DNA from: Collinsella sp.
Lineage (GTDB): Bacteria; Actinomycetota; Coriobacteriia; Coriobacteriales; Coriobacteriaceae
Length of the DNA stretch: 64,000 nt
NCBI GenBank assembly: GCA_019414245.1
Contig: DXMK01000006.1
Span: forward strand, 62,001-126,000
Direction: 5' to 3'
Position 1 is the first letter of the stretch. The number at the start of each line of letters is the position of its first letter. The translations under genes and the position numbers were made by a program. The notes beneath the pieces were generated by a model that ran no database searches, was not told where the DNA came from, and saw only the letters and a program-made list of their open reading frames with translations. Positions 15,075 to 24,150 of the stretch are shown here, piece by piece.

Positions 15075-16208
15075 ATGAGCACTTCGATTCAACCGAACGC
15101 GCCGTTTCGCGCCGATATCGTCGGCAGTTTTCTTCGTCCGCAGGCTGTAAAGGATGCCCGTGCCGCCTATGTCGCGGGTAAACTCGACGCTTCCGGCCTT
15201 AAGGCCGTCGAGGACGAGGCCATCCGCGACTTAGTGGCCAAGCAGAAGGCTGCCGGCCTGCAGGTGATTACCGATGGCGAGTTCCGCCGCAGCTACTGGC
15301 ACCTCGATTTTATGTGGGGACTCAACGGCATTGAGCGCCGCGCCTCGCGCACGGGCTACATGTTTCACGATGAGGAGACTACCGCCGACACCGCCGCGGT
15401 AACCGGTCCCATTAGCGGCGAGAACCATCCGTTCGTCGAGCACTTCAAATTTGTCAAGTCGCTCGAGGGTGAGGGCCAGATCGCGCGCCAGACCATTCCG
15501 GCGCCGATCCAGACGTTCTCCGAAGTCACACTCGACCGCTGTGATGGCCAGCAGGAGAGCCTGCGTGCCGTCTATAAGACCGACGAAGAGCTCGCCGATG
15601 CCATTGCCGCAGCATACCGCACCGTGATTGCCGACCTGTATGCCGCGGGCTGCCGCAACATCCAATTTGATGACTGCACCTGGGGCATCTATTGCGATAC
15701 CGACTTTGTGTCCAAGACCGGCATGAGTCCGGTTGACCTGCAAAAGGTGAGCGAGCTGGGCGTGGCGCTCAACAATGCCGCCATCGAGGGCAAGCCCGAC
15801 GATCTGGCTATCAACACGCATGTATGCCGCGGCAACTACCACTCCACCTACGCTTTTGAGGGCGGCTACGACCCCATCGCGCCGTACCTGTTTGCGCATG
15901 AGGACGTTGACGCGTTCTATCTGGAGTTCGACACGCCCCGCGCCGGTGGTTTTGAGCCGCTCAAGTACGTTGCTCCCGGCAAGAAGGTCGTGCTGGGCTT
16001 GGTGACCACCAAGGCGGCAGAGCTCGAGAACGAGGATGTTATCGTCGAGCGCATCCGCGAGGCGGCAAAGTACGTGCCGCTCGAGAACCTGTATCTGTCT
16101 CCGCAGTGTGGCTTTGCCAGCTGCGAGATTGGCAATAAGCTGACCGAGGACGAGCAGTGGGCAAAGATTGCGCTGGTCAGGCGTATTGCCGAGCGCGTTT
16201 GGAAATAG
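15075..16208 (+). CDS. Core MetE-like cobalamin-independent methyltransferase (YxjG/YxjH type)
   Basis: 377-residue single-barrel member of the MetE family (UROD/MetE fold), corresponding to the C-terminal catalytic half of classical MetE. Zinc ligands can be matched: His and Cys in INTHVCRG, Glu in FYLEFDTPR, Cys in LSPQCGFAS. The N-terminus FRADIVGSFLRPQ and DGEFRRSYWH are family motifs. It lacks the N-terminal folate-binding barrel, so the methyl donor may differ from CH3-H4PteGlu3. Start ATG 15075 has AAAGGGAG upstream. It lies downstream of the LysR gene with a candidate operator. A role in methionine synthesis or methyl transfer to homocysteine is likely but not proven. Confidence 0.85.
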   Translation: MSTSIQPNAPFRADIVGSFLRPQAVKDARAAYVAGKLDASGLKAVEDEAIRDLVAKQKAAGLQVITDGEFRRSYWHLDFMWGLNGIERRASRTGYMFHDEETTADTAAVTGPISGENHPFVEHFKFVKSLEGEGQIARQTIPAPIQTFSEVTLDRCDGQQESLRAVYKTDEELADAIAAAYRTVIADLYAAGCRNIQFDDCTWGIYCDTDFVSKTGMSPVDLQKVSELGVALNNAAIEGKPDDLAINTHVCRGNYHSTYAFEGGYDPIAPYLFAHEDVDAFYLEFDTPRAGGFEPLKYVAPGKKVVLGLVTTKAAELENEDVIVERIREAAKYVPLENLYLSPQCGFASCEIGNKLTEDEQWAKIALVRRIAERVWK

Positions 16209-16330
16209 CGCTAGCGTTTGCAGGTGGCGGCGCGTGCGAGGTACTGCATATCGCGTACAATGGTTCGGATCGTATCGTTCGGGCAGGTTATCCGATATGC
16301 CTGATCGCCCTTCCATTCGAAAGGACTTCC

Positions 16331-17665
16331 ATGTCCCAGTCTTCGACGCCCGCCGTCACCGATGCCATCTACGATGCATCGTCGCTCGGCCGCCCGCGCA
16401 TGTTTGTGTTGGGTTTGCAACACATGTTTGCGATGTTCGGAGCCACGGTGCTCGTGCCCGTGCTCACCGGCCTTTCCGTTTCGGCGACGCTTCTGTTCGC
16501 CGGCATCGGCACGCTGCTGTTTCATTTTCTATCGCGCGGTAAGGTGCCCGCGTTCCTGGGCTCCTCGTTTGCCTTTATCGCGGGTTATGCCGCCATTGCG
16601 CCCAACGGCGAGGCTGAGCTTTTGCCCTACGCTTGCCTGGGCGTAGCTTGTGCCGGCCTGCTCTATCCGGTGCTTGCGGCCCTGTTCCGCGCCTTTGGCG
16701 CCAAGCGTGTCATGCGTTTCTTCCCGCCGGTGGTGACTGGCCCCATCGTCATTTCCATCGGCTTGATCCTGGCAAGCTCTGCCATTGCTAACTGCCAGAC
16801 CAGCTGGTTTGTTGCTGCTATTGCCGTTGCCGTGATCATCATCTGCAACATTTGGGGCCGCGGCATGGTCAAGATCGTGCCGATTCTGCTGGGCGTTGTG
16901 GTGAGCTATGCCGTTGCGGCCGCGCTGGGCGAGGTCGACTTCTCTGGCGTCGCAGCCGCCCCCTGGGTTGGCTTGCCCGTCGTGTGGGACAACACCGTGT
17001 TTGCGCTCTTTGGACCGCAGTTCGATAGCAGTCTTGCCACGACGGCCATTATCACCATCATGCCACTGGCCTTTGCGACCATGATTGAGCACATTGGCGA
17101 TATCTCCGCCATCGGATCGACTTGTGAGCGCAACTACATTGCCGATCCCGGCCTGCACCGTACCCTGCTCGGCGATGGCCTGGCGACCATCTTGGCATCG
17201 CTCTTTGGCGCTCCTGCCAATACGACGTATGGCGAGAACACCGGCGTGCTTGCCTTGACGCGTGTGTTCGACCCGCGTGTGATTCGCATTGCCGCCTGCT
17301 GCGCCATTGTGCTTTCGTTCTGCCCCAAGTTTGCTGCGGTGATTGCCGCCATGCCGGCATGCGTTATCGGCGGTGTGTCGCTCGTGCTCTACGGCATGAT
17401 CAGCGCCGTTGGTGTACGTAACCTCATCGAGAACCAGGTTGATTTCCAGAACAACCGCAACGTGCTGGTGGCGGCTCTGGTGCTCGTGCTTTCGCTCGGC
17501 ATTGCCTACAGTACCGCCGGTGCCATCGTGCTGGAGCTGGGCGGCGTGACGATTTCGCTTTCGGGCCTTGCCGTGGGCTCGCTGGTGGGCATTGTGCTCA
17601 ACGCCATCCTGCCCGGTAACGACTTTGAGTTCGATACTTCCGAGCTTGAGGAGACTGCTGAATAG
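16331..17665 (+). CDS. NCS2-family uracil/xanthine-type permease
   Basis: 444-residue, highly hydrophobic membrane protein with about 14 transmembrane segments, nucleobase:cation symporter-2 family (UraA/UapA fold). Features: N-terminal GLQHMFAMFGATVLVP (the family's QHxxAM block), PVVTGPIVISIGL, and the substrate-site region MIEHIGDISAIGSTCERNY with the conserved Glu, followed by GAPANTTYGENTGVLALTRV. The motif set fits UraA-like uracil permeases best. ATG 16331 has AAAGGA upstream. A different-subfamily purine permease is at 22644. Confidence 0.9.
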   Translation: MSQSSTPAVTDAIYDASSLGRPRMFVLGLQHMFAMFGATVLVPVLTGLSVSATLLFAGIGTLLFHFLSRGKVPAFLGSSFAFIAGYAAIAPNGEAELLPYACLGVACAGLLYPVLAALFRAFGAKRVMRFFPPVVTGPIVISIGLILASSAIANCQTSWFVAAIAVAVIIICNIWGRGMVKIVPILLGVVVSYAVAAALGEVDFSGVAAAPWVGLPVVWDNTVFALFGPQFDSSLATTAIITIMPLAFATMIEHIGDISAIGSTCERNYIADPGLHRTLLGDGLATILASLFGAPANTTYGENTGVLALTRVFDPRVIRIAACCAIVLSFCPKFAAVIAAMPACVIGGVSLVLYGMISAVGVRNLIENQVDFQNNRNVLVAALVLVLSLGIAYSTAGAIVLELGGVTISLSGLAVGSLVGIVLNAILPGNDFEFDTSELEETAE

Positions 17666-17682
17666 CAGCTGCGTTCAGCCAA

Positions 17683-17730
17683 ATTAAAAATGGCGTCCAT
17701 GCGTATGTACGCGTGGATGCCATTTTTAAT
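17683..17730. terminator. Bidirectional terminator after the uracil permease
   Basis: 22-nt arms (17683-17704 and 17709-17730) pair with two G-U-type mismatches and a 4-nt loop. The A-run on one side and T-run on the other serve both the permease and the convergent esterase gene. Confidence 0.8.
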
Positions 17731-18391
17731 GCGTCAGTATCCAGTGGATGCCGCGTGCCATGCGCAGGTCAGTTTGGGTAAAGTGATTGCCGGGGTTGAG
17801 CTCCAGCGTTGTTGGAATGTCACGCTCGATAAACAGCTCTTCCATCGCGCGCGTATCGTCGAGTACGTGCCGCATCATGCGGTTGGGCGTCTTGGTTTCC
17901 TTTTTGCCGAGTGACAGATAGACGGCGTCGGGCGTAGCTGTCATCGTGCGCTCGCGCGCGTAGTCGATAAAGCCGGGGAACCACAGCGACCCCGATGCAC
18001 TCGCCGCGCGCTCAAAGACATCTGTTTGCCAAAGTGCCCACAGTGCAAAAAGACCCGCCAACGAGTAGCCGGCAACGCCGCGCCAGGTGGGCGGTTGCGG
18101 GAGCGATGATTCGGCCTCTGGGATTATCTGCTTCAACAACTCGTCAAGAAAACCAGCGGCCTGTCCACCAAAGGGCTCGGCATCGCGCACGGTACCGTCG
18201 CATACCCAGGGGCTCAGCTCGCGATTCCAGTTGAGGCTGCCAATGCCGACAAGCGTGAAGGGCGGGCAGTTGAGCTCTCGGCAGCGTTCATAAACCTCCG
18301 TGCCGTCGCCCATGACCACGGGAAGATAGATGACTGGTGCGCTTTCGGCATGCTGTGCATGAACGGTTATCTGCTTTTGATGCGCTTCCAT
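17726..18391 (-). CDS. Alpha/beta-hydrolase esterase (IroE/putative esterase type)
   Basis: 221-residue serine esterase of the putative-esterase family (as in IroE or enterochelin esterase-like proteins). The nucleophile elbow GYSLAG, preceded by a variable cap, is visible, and a C-terminal NPGNHF supplies the probable catalytic His. IYLPVVMGDG at the N-terminus is the first core strand. Start ATG 18389-18391, with a GAGAGAAG upstream. No signal peptide. The substrate is unknown. Convergent with the uracil permease, sharing its terminator. Confidence 0.78.
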   Translation of the reverse strand: MEAHQKQITVHAQHAESAPVIYLPVVMGDGTEVYERCRELNCPPFTLVGIGSLNWNRELSPWVCDGTVRDAEPFGGQAAGFLDELLKQIIPEAESSLPQPPTWRGVAGYSLAGLFALWALWQTDVFERAASASGSLWFPGFIDYARERTMTATPDAVYLSLGKKETKTPNRMMRHVLDDTRAMEELFIERDIPTTLELNPGNHFTQTDLRMARGIHWILTH

Positions 18392-18505
18392 GACGGGCTT
18401 CTCTCGGCGTTGTGATATCGACGGCCCCCATTGTCGCACGCCGGCTCATGCAGGTTGGGCTAGACCAAAGACAATCTCGTGCATACCCTGCGGACGCATA
18501 TGGAA

Positions 18506-18541
18506 AACGCCACCGCCGGAGGGGAGCTCGGCGGTGGCGTT
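18506..18541 (-). terminator. Terminator downstream of surface protein gene 1
   Basis: Perfect 12-bp stem AACGCCACCGCC / GGCGGTGGCGTT, followed on the minus strand by TTTT. It ends the transcript of the LAXTG surface protein gene at 18599. Confidence 0.8.
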
Positions 18542-18598
18542 GTTAAACGGTGCTGGGACTCGGGGCCTTCGCGGGAGCTGCCATGTGCGCAGAGGCGT

Positions 18599-20389
18599 CT
18601 AAGAGCGCTTGCGGCTCGCCATGGTGCCTGCGGCGATAGCGGCTGTTCCCGCAAGGACGGTTGCCACGATGGCCGCACCCGAGGTGTCGCCGGTTGCCGC
18701 GAGCACGCCGGTAGTCTTGGCTTTCGTGATTGAAGCCGCAACGGCCTTGGTCGGCTTTGAGCACTCAGGCTTGGGGTTCTGCTTGGACTCCGCGGGCTTG
18801 CTTTCTGCGGGCTTGGTCTCGTCGGGCTTGGGGTCTTCCGGCTTGGCTACCTCGGGAGGTGCGATGACCATGCTCTTGGCGACAGCTTCGTTATAGGGGG
18901 AGTCGATCACAGCGTCGCCCGTGCCGATGGCTTGGCCTGCCTCGTAGATGCCGTCACGGAGCTTGCGATAGTCAATGACCTTGCCGCCTTCGGGCGTCTG
19001 GATGGTGGCGTTCTCAATCTTGATGGTGCCGATTGTCTTGCCGTCAGCGCTCATGGCACGGGCAAAGATTGCCGCTGTATCTCCTTCGGCCGTTACCTTG
19101 CTGCGGATGATCGAGATGACTGCGGGTGTGACGCCCTCGCTGGTCTGGGCGATGATGCCGATGTTCTCGCCTTGGGGCTCGGGGCTCGTCTCACCATCTT
19201 GGTTTTCGCTGTAGGGGATGGGGCCGTCGCCGTTCTCGACATAGCGGGCTATGGCCTTGACAACGGAGTCGCTGATGTAGATGTGGCCACCCTCCTCGTT
19301 GGGTCGATCGTTTCTGGTGGAGAATGCAGCCGAAACCTCGCCTTCCGCAAACGCGTCCACGGTGGAGCCGTTCTTGACGACGATATCGTCTTGGTAGGTG
19401 AAGAGGGCAATGGCGCCACCGTATCTGCCTTTACTTGTGCGGACTGTCACGTTTGCATGATCGAGTGTGATGCCCTTGTGGGCATAGACGCCATATTCAA
19501 CACCGTTTGCGTTGAGGGAGGCGTTTGTGGCTGCGAGGCTGCCCTTGGCCTCGACGGCGGCGTCTTTCTCGGAGCTCGCCTTGACCTGGCTGCCGTCCGA
19601 GATATTGATGTTGCCGCCGCTCCAAATGGCCTCACCATCGGCTGAGCTTGCCTCGACTGTGCCGCCACCCTTGATGGTGAGGTTCTTGTCGGTTCCGATA
19701 CCCTTGTCCTTGGTAGCCCTGGCGGTGACGGCCCCGCTGTCGTCAATCGTGATATTGCCGTTTGCCCTGATGCCATCCGATACGCCCGTGGCGTTGACGT
19801 TGCCCGAACCTTTGATAGCGAGATCGCCCTCGGCGTCGATGGCATCAAACCCAGCGCTCGTGGCGTTGACGGATCCGGCTCCGTCGATGTTGATATTACC
19901 CGTGGAGAGGATAGCGTCCTCAGTAGATGTCACGCTGAGCGTGCTGCCCGCGTCGCCTTGGATATTGAGCTCGGCGTTCTCGTTAGTGCCATGAGAAACG
20001 TTGATGCTTTCGATCCAGTCGGCAGTGACGATGTTGTTTCCCGAGTAATTCACGTTGAGCTTGCCTGCGGCCTGGATCTCGCCGCCGTTATAGTTGTTGA
20101 GCTTCAAGTCGTCGGCGCCGTCCCACGACCAGGTGCCGGTCTCGTCGCCCGCCGCAGTGCCGGCGTTGTATTTGGTTTCGCCGACCTTGACCCATTCCGC
20201 CGCGAGCGAGACGCTCGGCATGAGCAGCGAGCTCACCGTGAGCGCGCACACGGCGCCTACGACGATGCGGCGCGTCACGCGGCGCCAGCTGCCGTGCGCG
20301 AGTCCTATGCGACGGCGAACGTTGGGTTCGGCAACATGGGTTCCGGCGGTAGTGTCATTGCGTTTGGGGGTCGTGAACAAGGCTGCCAT
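18599..20389 (-). CDS. LAXTG-anchored surface beta-helix protein, copy 1
   Basis: 596 residues. A long, basic N-terminus (about 40 residues ending GSWRRVTRR) precedes a hydrophobic signal segment (IVVGAVCALTVSSLLMPS) with likely cleavage after SLAA. The body is a run of about 22-residue repeats of the GNINIDGAGSVNATS / KGSGNVNATGVSDGI type, the right-handed beta-helix seen in carbohydrate-binding DUF4353/Cthe_2159-like proteins. A KPEDPKPDETKPAESKP-type spacer precedes LAATGDTSG, a hydrophobic span and the tail MASRKRS. This is a cell-wall sorting signal of the LAXTG kind used by class E sortases. It may bind polysaccharide or mucin; that is inference. It is a tandem paralogue of the gene at 20661. 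Confidence 0.85.
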   Translation of the reverse strand: MAALFTTPKRNDTTAGTHVAEPNVRRRIGLAHGSWRRVTRRIVVGAVCALTVSSLLMPSVSLAAEWVKVGETKYNAGTAAGDETGTWSWDGADDLKLNNYNGGEIQAAGKLNVNYSGNNIVTADWIESINVSHGTNENAELNIQGDAGSTLSVTSTEDAILSTGNINIDGAGSVNATSAGFDAIDAEGDLAIKGSGNVNATGVSDGIRANGNITIDDSGAVTARATKDKGIGTDKNLTIKGGGTVEASSADGEAIWSGGNINISDGSQVKASSEKDAAVEAKGSLAATNASLNANGVEYGVYAHKGITLDHANVTVRTSKGRYGGAIALFTYQDDIVVKNGSTVDAFAEGEVSAAFSTRNDRPNEEGGHIYISDSVVKAIARYVENGDGPIPYSENQDGETSPEPQGENIGIIAQTSEGVTPAVISIIRSKVTAEGDTAAIFARAMSADGKTIGTIKIENATIQTPEGGKVIDYRKLRDGIYEAGQAIGTGDAVIDSPYNEAVAKSMVIAPPEVAKPEDPKPDETKPAESKPAESKQNPKPECSKPTKAVAASITKAKTTGVLAATGDTSGAAIVATVLAGTAAIAAGTMASRKRS

Positions 20390-20536
20390 GGTTGCTCCCG
20401 TTCTCATAGGGCCTATACGACTAGATTCAGCGTATCTGCTGGATGTTGCCGGCGGTAGTGCCGTTTGGAGGGCAAAATGGCCAAAATGGGGGAGAAATAG
20501 GCCGCACGCCGGCGCAGGGACCGGCGCTAAAAGAAA

Positions 20537-20566
20537 AGCGCGGAGCCGCATGGCGACTCCGCGCTT
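20537..20566 (-). terminator. Terminator between the two surface protein genes
   Basis: Stem AGCGCGGAG / CTCCGCGCT with an 11-12 nt loop, followed by T-rich sequence on the minus strand. It is a close copy of the hairpin at 22587-22618, showing that it was included in the duplicated unit. Confidence 0.7.
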
Positions 20567-20593
20567 TATTGTTCAGCTTTTGCAGCCTTGCCC

Positions 20594-20638
20594 TTACGCT
20601 ACGAAGAAGTAGACGAGGAAGGCAAGGGCCGCGATCCA
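20594..20638 (-). pseudogene. Relic of the purine permease 3' end (14 codons plus stop)
   Basis: On the minus strand this encodes WIAALAFLVYFFVA followed by TAA, identical at protein level to the last 14 residues of the permease at 22644-23957. No start or further permease sequence is present. It lies between the two surface protein genes and upstream of a copy of the permease/surface-gene terminator. It is therefore a fragment carried along when the surface gene was duplicated together with its upstream region. Confidence 0.92.
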
Positions 20639-20660
20639 CCCGTCCTGTGCGAAAAAGTGT

Positions 20661-22436
20661 TTACGAGCGTTTGCGACTCGCCAGGGCGCCTGTGACGATG
20701 GTGGCCGTTCCTGCAAGGGCGGTCGCTATGATGGCCGCGCTCGAGGTGTCGCCGGTTGCGGCGAGGATGCCGGTGGTTTTGGCTCCCGTGGCTGCAACTG
20801 CAACGGTCTTGGTCGTCTTCGTGCCCTCGGACTTGGAACCCTCGGGCTTGGTCTCGCCGGACTTTTCCTCGGGTTTGATCTCCTCGGGAGGTACGGTGAG
20901 CGTGCTCTTGGCGACTGCTTCGTTGTAGGGGGAGTCGATCACGGCGTCGCCCGTGCCGATGGTTTGACCCGCCTCGTAGACGATGCCGTCGCTGAGCTCT
21001 TCCTTGTTGCGATAGTCAATGACTTTGCCGCCTGCAGGCGTCTGGATGATGGCGTCCTTGATTTCGATGGTGCCGATCGCCTTGCCGTCCGCGCTCATGG
21101 CAAGGGCGAAGATTGCCGCCGTGTCTCCCTTGGCCGTGACCCTGCTGCGGACGATCGAGATGGTCGCGGGCGTGATGCCCTCGCTGGTCTGCGCGAAGAT
21201 GCCGATGTTCAGGCCCTCGGACTCAGGGATGATTTCGTCGTTTTGGTCTCCACTGTAGTGGTCGGGGCCGTCGCCGCCGGTCTCGGCATAGCGGGCTATG
21301 GCCTTGACAACGGAGTCGCTGATGTAGATATGGCCACCCGCTTCGCCGGAGTAGAAATTACTGGCGGAGATTGCAACCGAGAACCTGCCTTCTGCGAGCG
21401 CATCCACAGTCGAGCCGTTCTTGATGACGATGTCGTCCTCATCGGTGAAGAGTGTGCTGACTTCCCCGCCATCTGAGCTTGCGCGGACCGTCACGGTCGC
21501 GCCATCGAGCGTGATGCCCTTGTAGACATAGATGCCATACCCAACGCCACTTGCGTTGAGGGAAGCGTTCGTGACCGTGAGGCTGTTTTTACCGTCGATG
21601 GCGGCGTCTTCCTCGGAGCTTGCCTTGACCTGGCTGCCACCCGAGATCTCGATACTGCCGTCGGCCCAAATCGCATTGTCCTCGATAGAGCTTGCCTCTA
21701 CCTTGCCGCCGCCCTTTATGATGAGGTTCTCGTTAGCATCGATACCCTGATCCTCGGTGGCCTTGGCGGTGACGGTTCCGCTGTTGTCGATCGTGATGTT
21801 GCCGTCGGCCCTGATGCCATCCGAATCGCCCGTGGCGTTAACGTTTCCCGAGCCCTTGATGGTGACATCGCCCCCGGCATCGATGGCATCGTGCTCGGTG
21901 CTCGTGGCGTTGACAGTGCCAGCGCCGTCGATGTTGATGTTGCCGACGGAAGTGATGGCGTCACGAGAAGATGTCACGTTGAGCGTGCTGGACGCGTCGC
22001 CCTGAATATTAAGCTCGGCGTTCTCGTTCGCGCCATCCTTAACCTTGATGCCGCGGCCGTCGTCGTTAGTGACGGTGTTGTTGCCCTCGTAGCTCACGTT
22101 GAGCTTGCCTGCTGCCTCGATCGCGCCGCCGTTATAACCGTTGAGCTTCATGTCATCGGCGCCGTCCCATGACCAGGTGCCGGCGGCGTCTCCCGCGGGC
22201 CCCGCGGCCGCTTCGTGGCGGACGCCGCCAACGTCCACCCACTCGGCTGCGAGCGAGATGCTCGGCATGAGCAGCGAGCTTACCGTAAGCGCGCATACGG
22301 CGCCTACAACGATGCGGCGCGTCACGCGGCGCCAGCTGCCGTGTGCGAGCAGCGTGCGACGGCGCAGGTCGGGCTCGACAAAATGGGCTCCAGAGGTTTT
22401 GTCATTGCGCTTGGGGGTCGTGAACAAGGCGGCCAT
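20661..22436 (-). CDS. LAXTG-anchored surface beta-helix protein, copy 2
   Basis: 591 residues, closely related along its whole length to the protein at 18599. It has the same MAALFTTPKRND start, basic leader and signal segment, the same GSGNVNATGDSDGIRADGN-type beta-helix repeats, a Glu/Lys/Pro-rich spacer, LAATGDTSS, a hydrophobic span and ALASRKRS. Start ATG 22434-22436 matches its paralogue, and the upstream region (CCTCATAGGGCCTAT and further) is conserved between the copies. It is the copy next to the permease gene and so probably the ancestral position. Divergence is concentrated in repeat-surface positions and the spacer, as expected for exposed proteins. Confidence 0.85.
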   Translation of the reverse strand: MAALFTTPKRNDKTSGAHFVEPDLRRRTLLAHGSWRRVTRRIVVGAVCALTVSSLLMPSISLAAEWVDVGGVRHEAAAGPAGDAAGTWSWDGADDMKLNGYNGGAIEAAGKLNVSYEGNNTVTNDDGRGIKVKDGANENAELNIQGDASSTLNVTSSRDAITSVGNINIDGAGTVNATSTEHDAIDAGGDVTIKGSGNVNATGDSDGIRADGNITIDNSGTVTAKATEDQGIDANENLIIKGGGKVEASSIEDNAIWADGSIEISGGSQVKASSEEDAAIDGKNSLTVTNASLNASGVGYGIYVYKGITLDGATVTVRASSDGGEVSTLFTDEDDIVIKNGSTVDALAEGRFSVAISASNFYSGEAGGHIYISDSVVKAIARYAETGGDGPDHYSGDQNDEIIPESEGLNIGIFAQTSEGITPATISIVRSRVTAKGDTAAIFALAMSADGKAIGTIEIKDAIIQTPAGGKVIDYRNKEELSDGIVYEAGQTIGTGDAVIDSPYNEAVAKSTLTVPPEEIKPEEKSGETKPEGSKSEGTKTTKTVAVAATGAKTTGILAATGDTSSAAIIATALAGTATIVTGALASRKRS

Positions 22437-22586
22437 GGTTACTCCCATCCTCATAGGGCCTATGCGGTTATATCCAGCATATCTGCAGGATGTAGCCGTC
22501 GGTAGTGCCGTTTGGAGAGCAAAACGTCCAAAACTTGCGAAGCAATACATCGCGCGTCCGTGTGGTGCCTGGTTTTAAAAGCAAAG

Positions 22587-22618
22587 CGCGGAGCCGCTCG
22601 ATGCGACTCCGCGCTTTG
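22587..22618 (-). terminator. Terminator after the purine permease gene
   Basis: Stem AAGCGCGGAG / CTCCGCGCTT just downstream of the permease stop (22644), with T-rich sequence following on the minus strand. A duplicate copy lies at 20537-20566. Confidence 0.7.
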
Positions 22619-22643
22619 CTATTTTGTATTGCGAATCTTGCGC

Positions 22644-23957
22644 CTACGCTACAAAGAAGTAGACGAGGAAGGCGAGGGCTGCGATCCACATGAGCGGCTT
22701 GATCTTGGAGGCCTCGCCCTTAAAGAGCGCGACGATCACGTAGGCGATAAAGCCCAGGCCAATGCCGGCAGAGATGGAGTAAGTGAAGGGCACGCCGGCG
22801 ACAATCATGAACGCCGGGAAACCCTGCGACACGTCGGACCAGTCGATCTCGGAGGCCTCGCTCATCATGAGGTAACCGACGTAGACCAGAGCACCGCAGG
22901 TGGCGGCGCTGGAAACGATGGTGACGATGGGGGAGAAGAACGCGGCGAGAATGAACAGCACGCCGGTGGTGACGGAGGTGAGGCCCGTGCGGCCACCGTC
23001 GGCAGCGCCAGAGGTGGACTCGACGAAGGTGGTGATGGAGGAGACGCCCATAAAGCCACCGGCAGCAGCGGCCACGGAGTCGACGACCAGGATGGGACGG
23101 ATGTCCTCGACATTGCCGTCCTCGGTCAAGAACTCGCCCTGCTTGGCGACGGCCATCGCGGTGCCCATGGTGTCGAAGAAGTCACTCATGAGCAGCGAGA
23201 AGGCAACGACGAGCAGCATCGGGTCGGTCAGAACCTTCACGATGGCAAGGTTGCCGTCGGCAGTGCTGGCAAACGGGGCGCCGAAGGTCGAGAAGTCGAG
23301 CGGTGCGATGAGGCCCTCGGGCGCATGGGTGACGCCCAGCGGGATTCCGGCGATAACGGCGACGATGATGCCGATGAGCAGCGAGCCCGGCACGTTGCGG
23401 GAAGCCAGGGCAACCGTCACGACGATGGAGATGATGCCGACGATAAAGGTGGGGGAGGCGATGTCGCCCAGGCCGACGAGCGTACCGGCGCCAGCGGTGA
23501 TGATGCCGGCGTCGCACAGGCCGATCATGGCGATAAACAGGCCCAGACCCACCGAGATGGCGTGGCGCAGGACCACGGGGATGGCGTCCATGATGGCCTC
23601 GCGCAGGCCGCAAAGGACGAGCAGCAAGATGACGATACCCTCGAGGAAGATAACGCTCATGGCGACGTGCCAGTCACCGCCGCACATGGTGGTGGTGATG
23701 CCCGCGATCATGGCGTTGATGCCCAGGCCTGAAGCGCAGGCGAGCGGGCGGTTTGCGAAGATGCCCATGCAGATGGTCATGATGCCGGCGCCCAGGCAGG
23801 TGGCGCAGGCGAGCGCTCCCGCATCAATGCCAGCGCCCGAGAGCACTGCGGGGTTGACGGCGATGATGTAGGCCATCGCCAGGAATGTTGTCAGTCCAGC
23901 GCGAAGTTCGGTCCCGATTGTGGACTTGCGCTCACTGACGTGAAAAAGTTCGTCCAT
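22644..23957 (-). CDS. AzgA-type NCS2 purine (guanine/hypoxanthine) permease
   Basis: 437-residue polytopic membrane protein of the AzgA-like (PbuG/PbuO, GhxP) subfamily. Hallmarks: TELRAGLTTFLAMAYIIAVNP at the N-terminus (broken here as TELRAGLTTF and LAMAYIIAVNP), CASGLGINAM, SDFFDTMGTAMAVA and ESTSGAADGGRTGLTSV, which contains the substrate-site Glu. About 12-14 membrane segments. It imports adenine, guanine or hypoxanthine with protons. Start ATG 23955-23957 with AAGGAAAGG upstream. I looked for a purine riboswitch upstream and saw none. Its 3' end is duplicated at 20594-20638. Confidence 0.9.
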   Translation of the reverse strand: MDELFHVSERKSTIGTELRAGLTTFLAMAYIIAVNPAVLSGAGIDAGALACATCLGAGIMTICMGIFANRPLACASGLGINAMIAGITTTMCGGDWHVAMSVIFLEGIVILLLVLCGLREAIMDAIPVVLRHAISVGLGLFIAMIGLCDAGIITAGAGTLVGLGDIASPTFIVGIISIVVTVALASRNVPGSLLIGIIVAVIAGIPLGVTHAPEGLIAPLDFSTFGAPFASTADGNLAIVKVLTDPMLLVVAFSLLMSDFFDTMGTAMAVAKQGEFLTEDGNVEDIRPILVVDSVAAAAGGFMGVSSITTFVESTSGAADGGRTGLTSVTTGVLFILAAFFSPIVTIVSSAATCGALVYVGYLMMSEASEIDWSDVSQGFPAFMIVAGVPFTYSISAGIGLGFIAYVIVALFKGEASKIKPLMWIAALAFLVYFFVA

Positions 23958-24111
23958 GCATACCCTTTCCTTGTTCGGCCCCGAGTTTAGGCCGATTGAC
24001 ACGAACTCATTTACTATATCGCCTTTACAACCTTGCTGTTCCTCGCATGTTGATGTTCGGCGCTTTGTAACAGACGGACGGTATTTATCGCATGAAAATG
24101 TGTGGGTACCG

Positions 24112-24117
24112 TATACT
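24112..24117 (+). promoter_or_regulatory. Candidate -10 box of the deformylase-like gene
   Basis: TATACT lies 33 bp upstream of the ATG at 24151. No good -35 hexamer is seen at standard distance. The divergent permease start is about 150 bp away. Confidence 0.4.
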
Positions 24118-24150
24118 TAAGCGGTTACAACGACCCCTATGGAGGAACGT

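Noticed and set aside
20661..22436. Single large frameshifted gene with the surface gene at 18599
   Set aside because: Each copy has its own start, signal segment, sorting signal and terminator, and a permease relic lies between, so they are tandem paralogues.
22512..23732. 406-codon plus-strand frame opposite the purine permease
   Set aside because: Gly/Asp/His-rich shadow translation without motifs; the permease is clearly real.
23958..24150. Possible purine riboswitch upstream of the AzgA-type permease
   Set aside because: I looked for the purine aptamer core and paired loops and did not find them.
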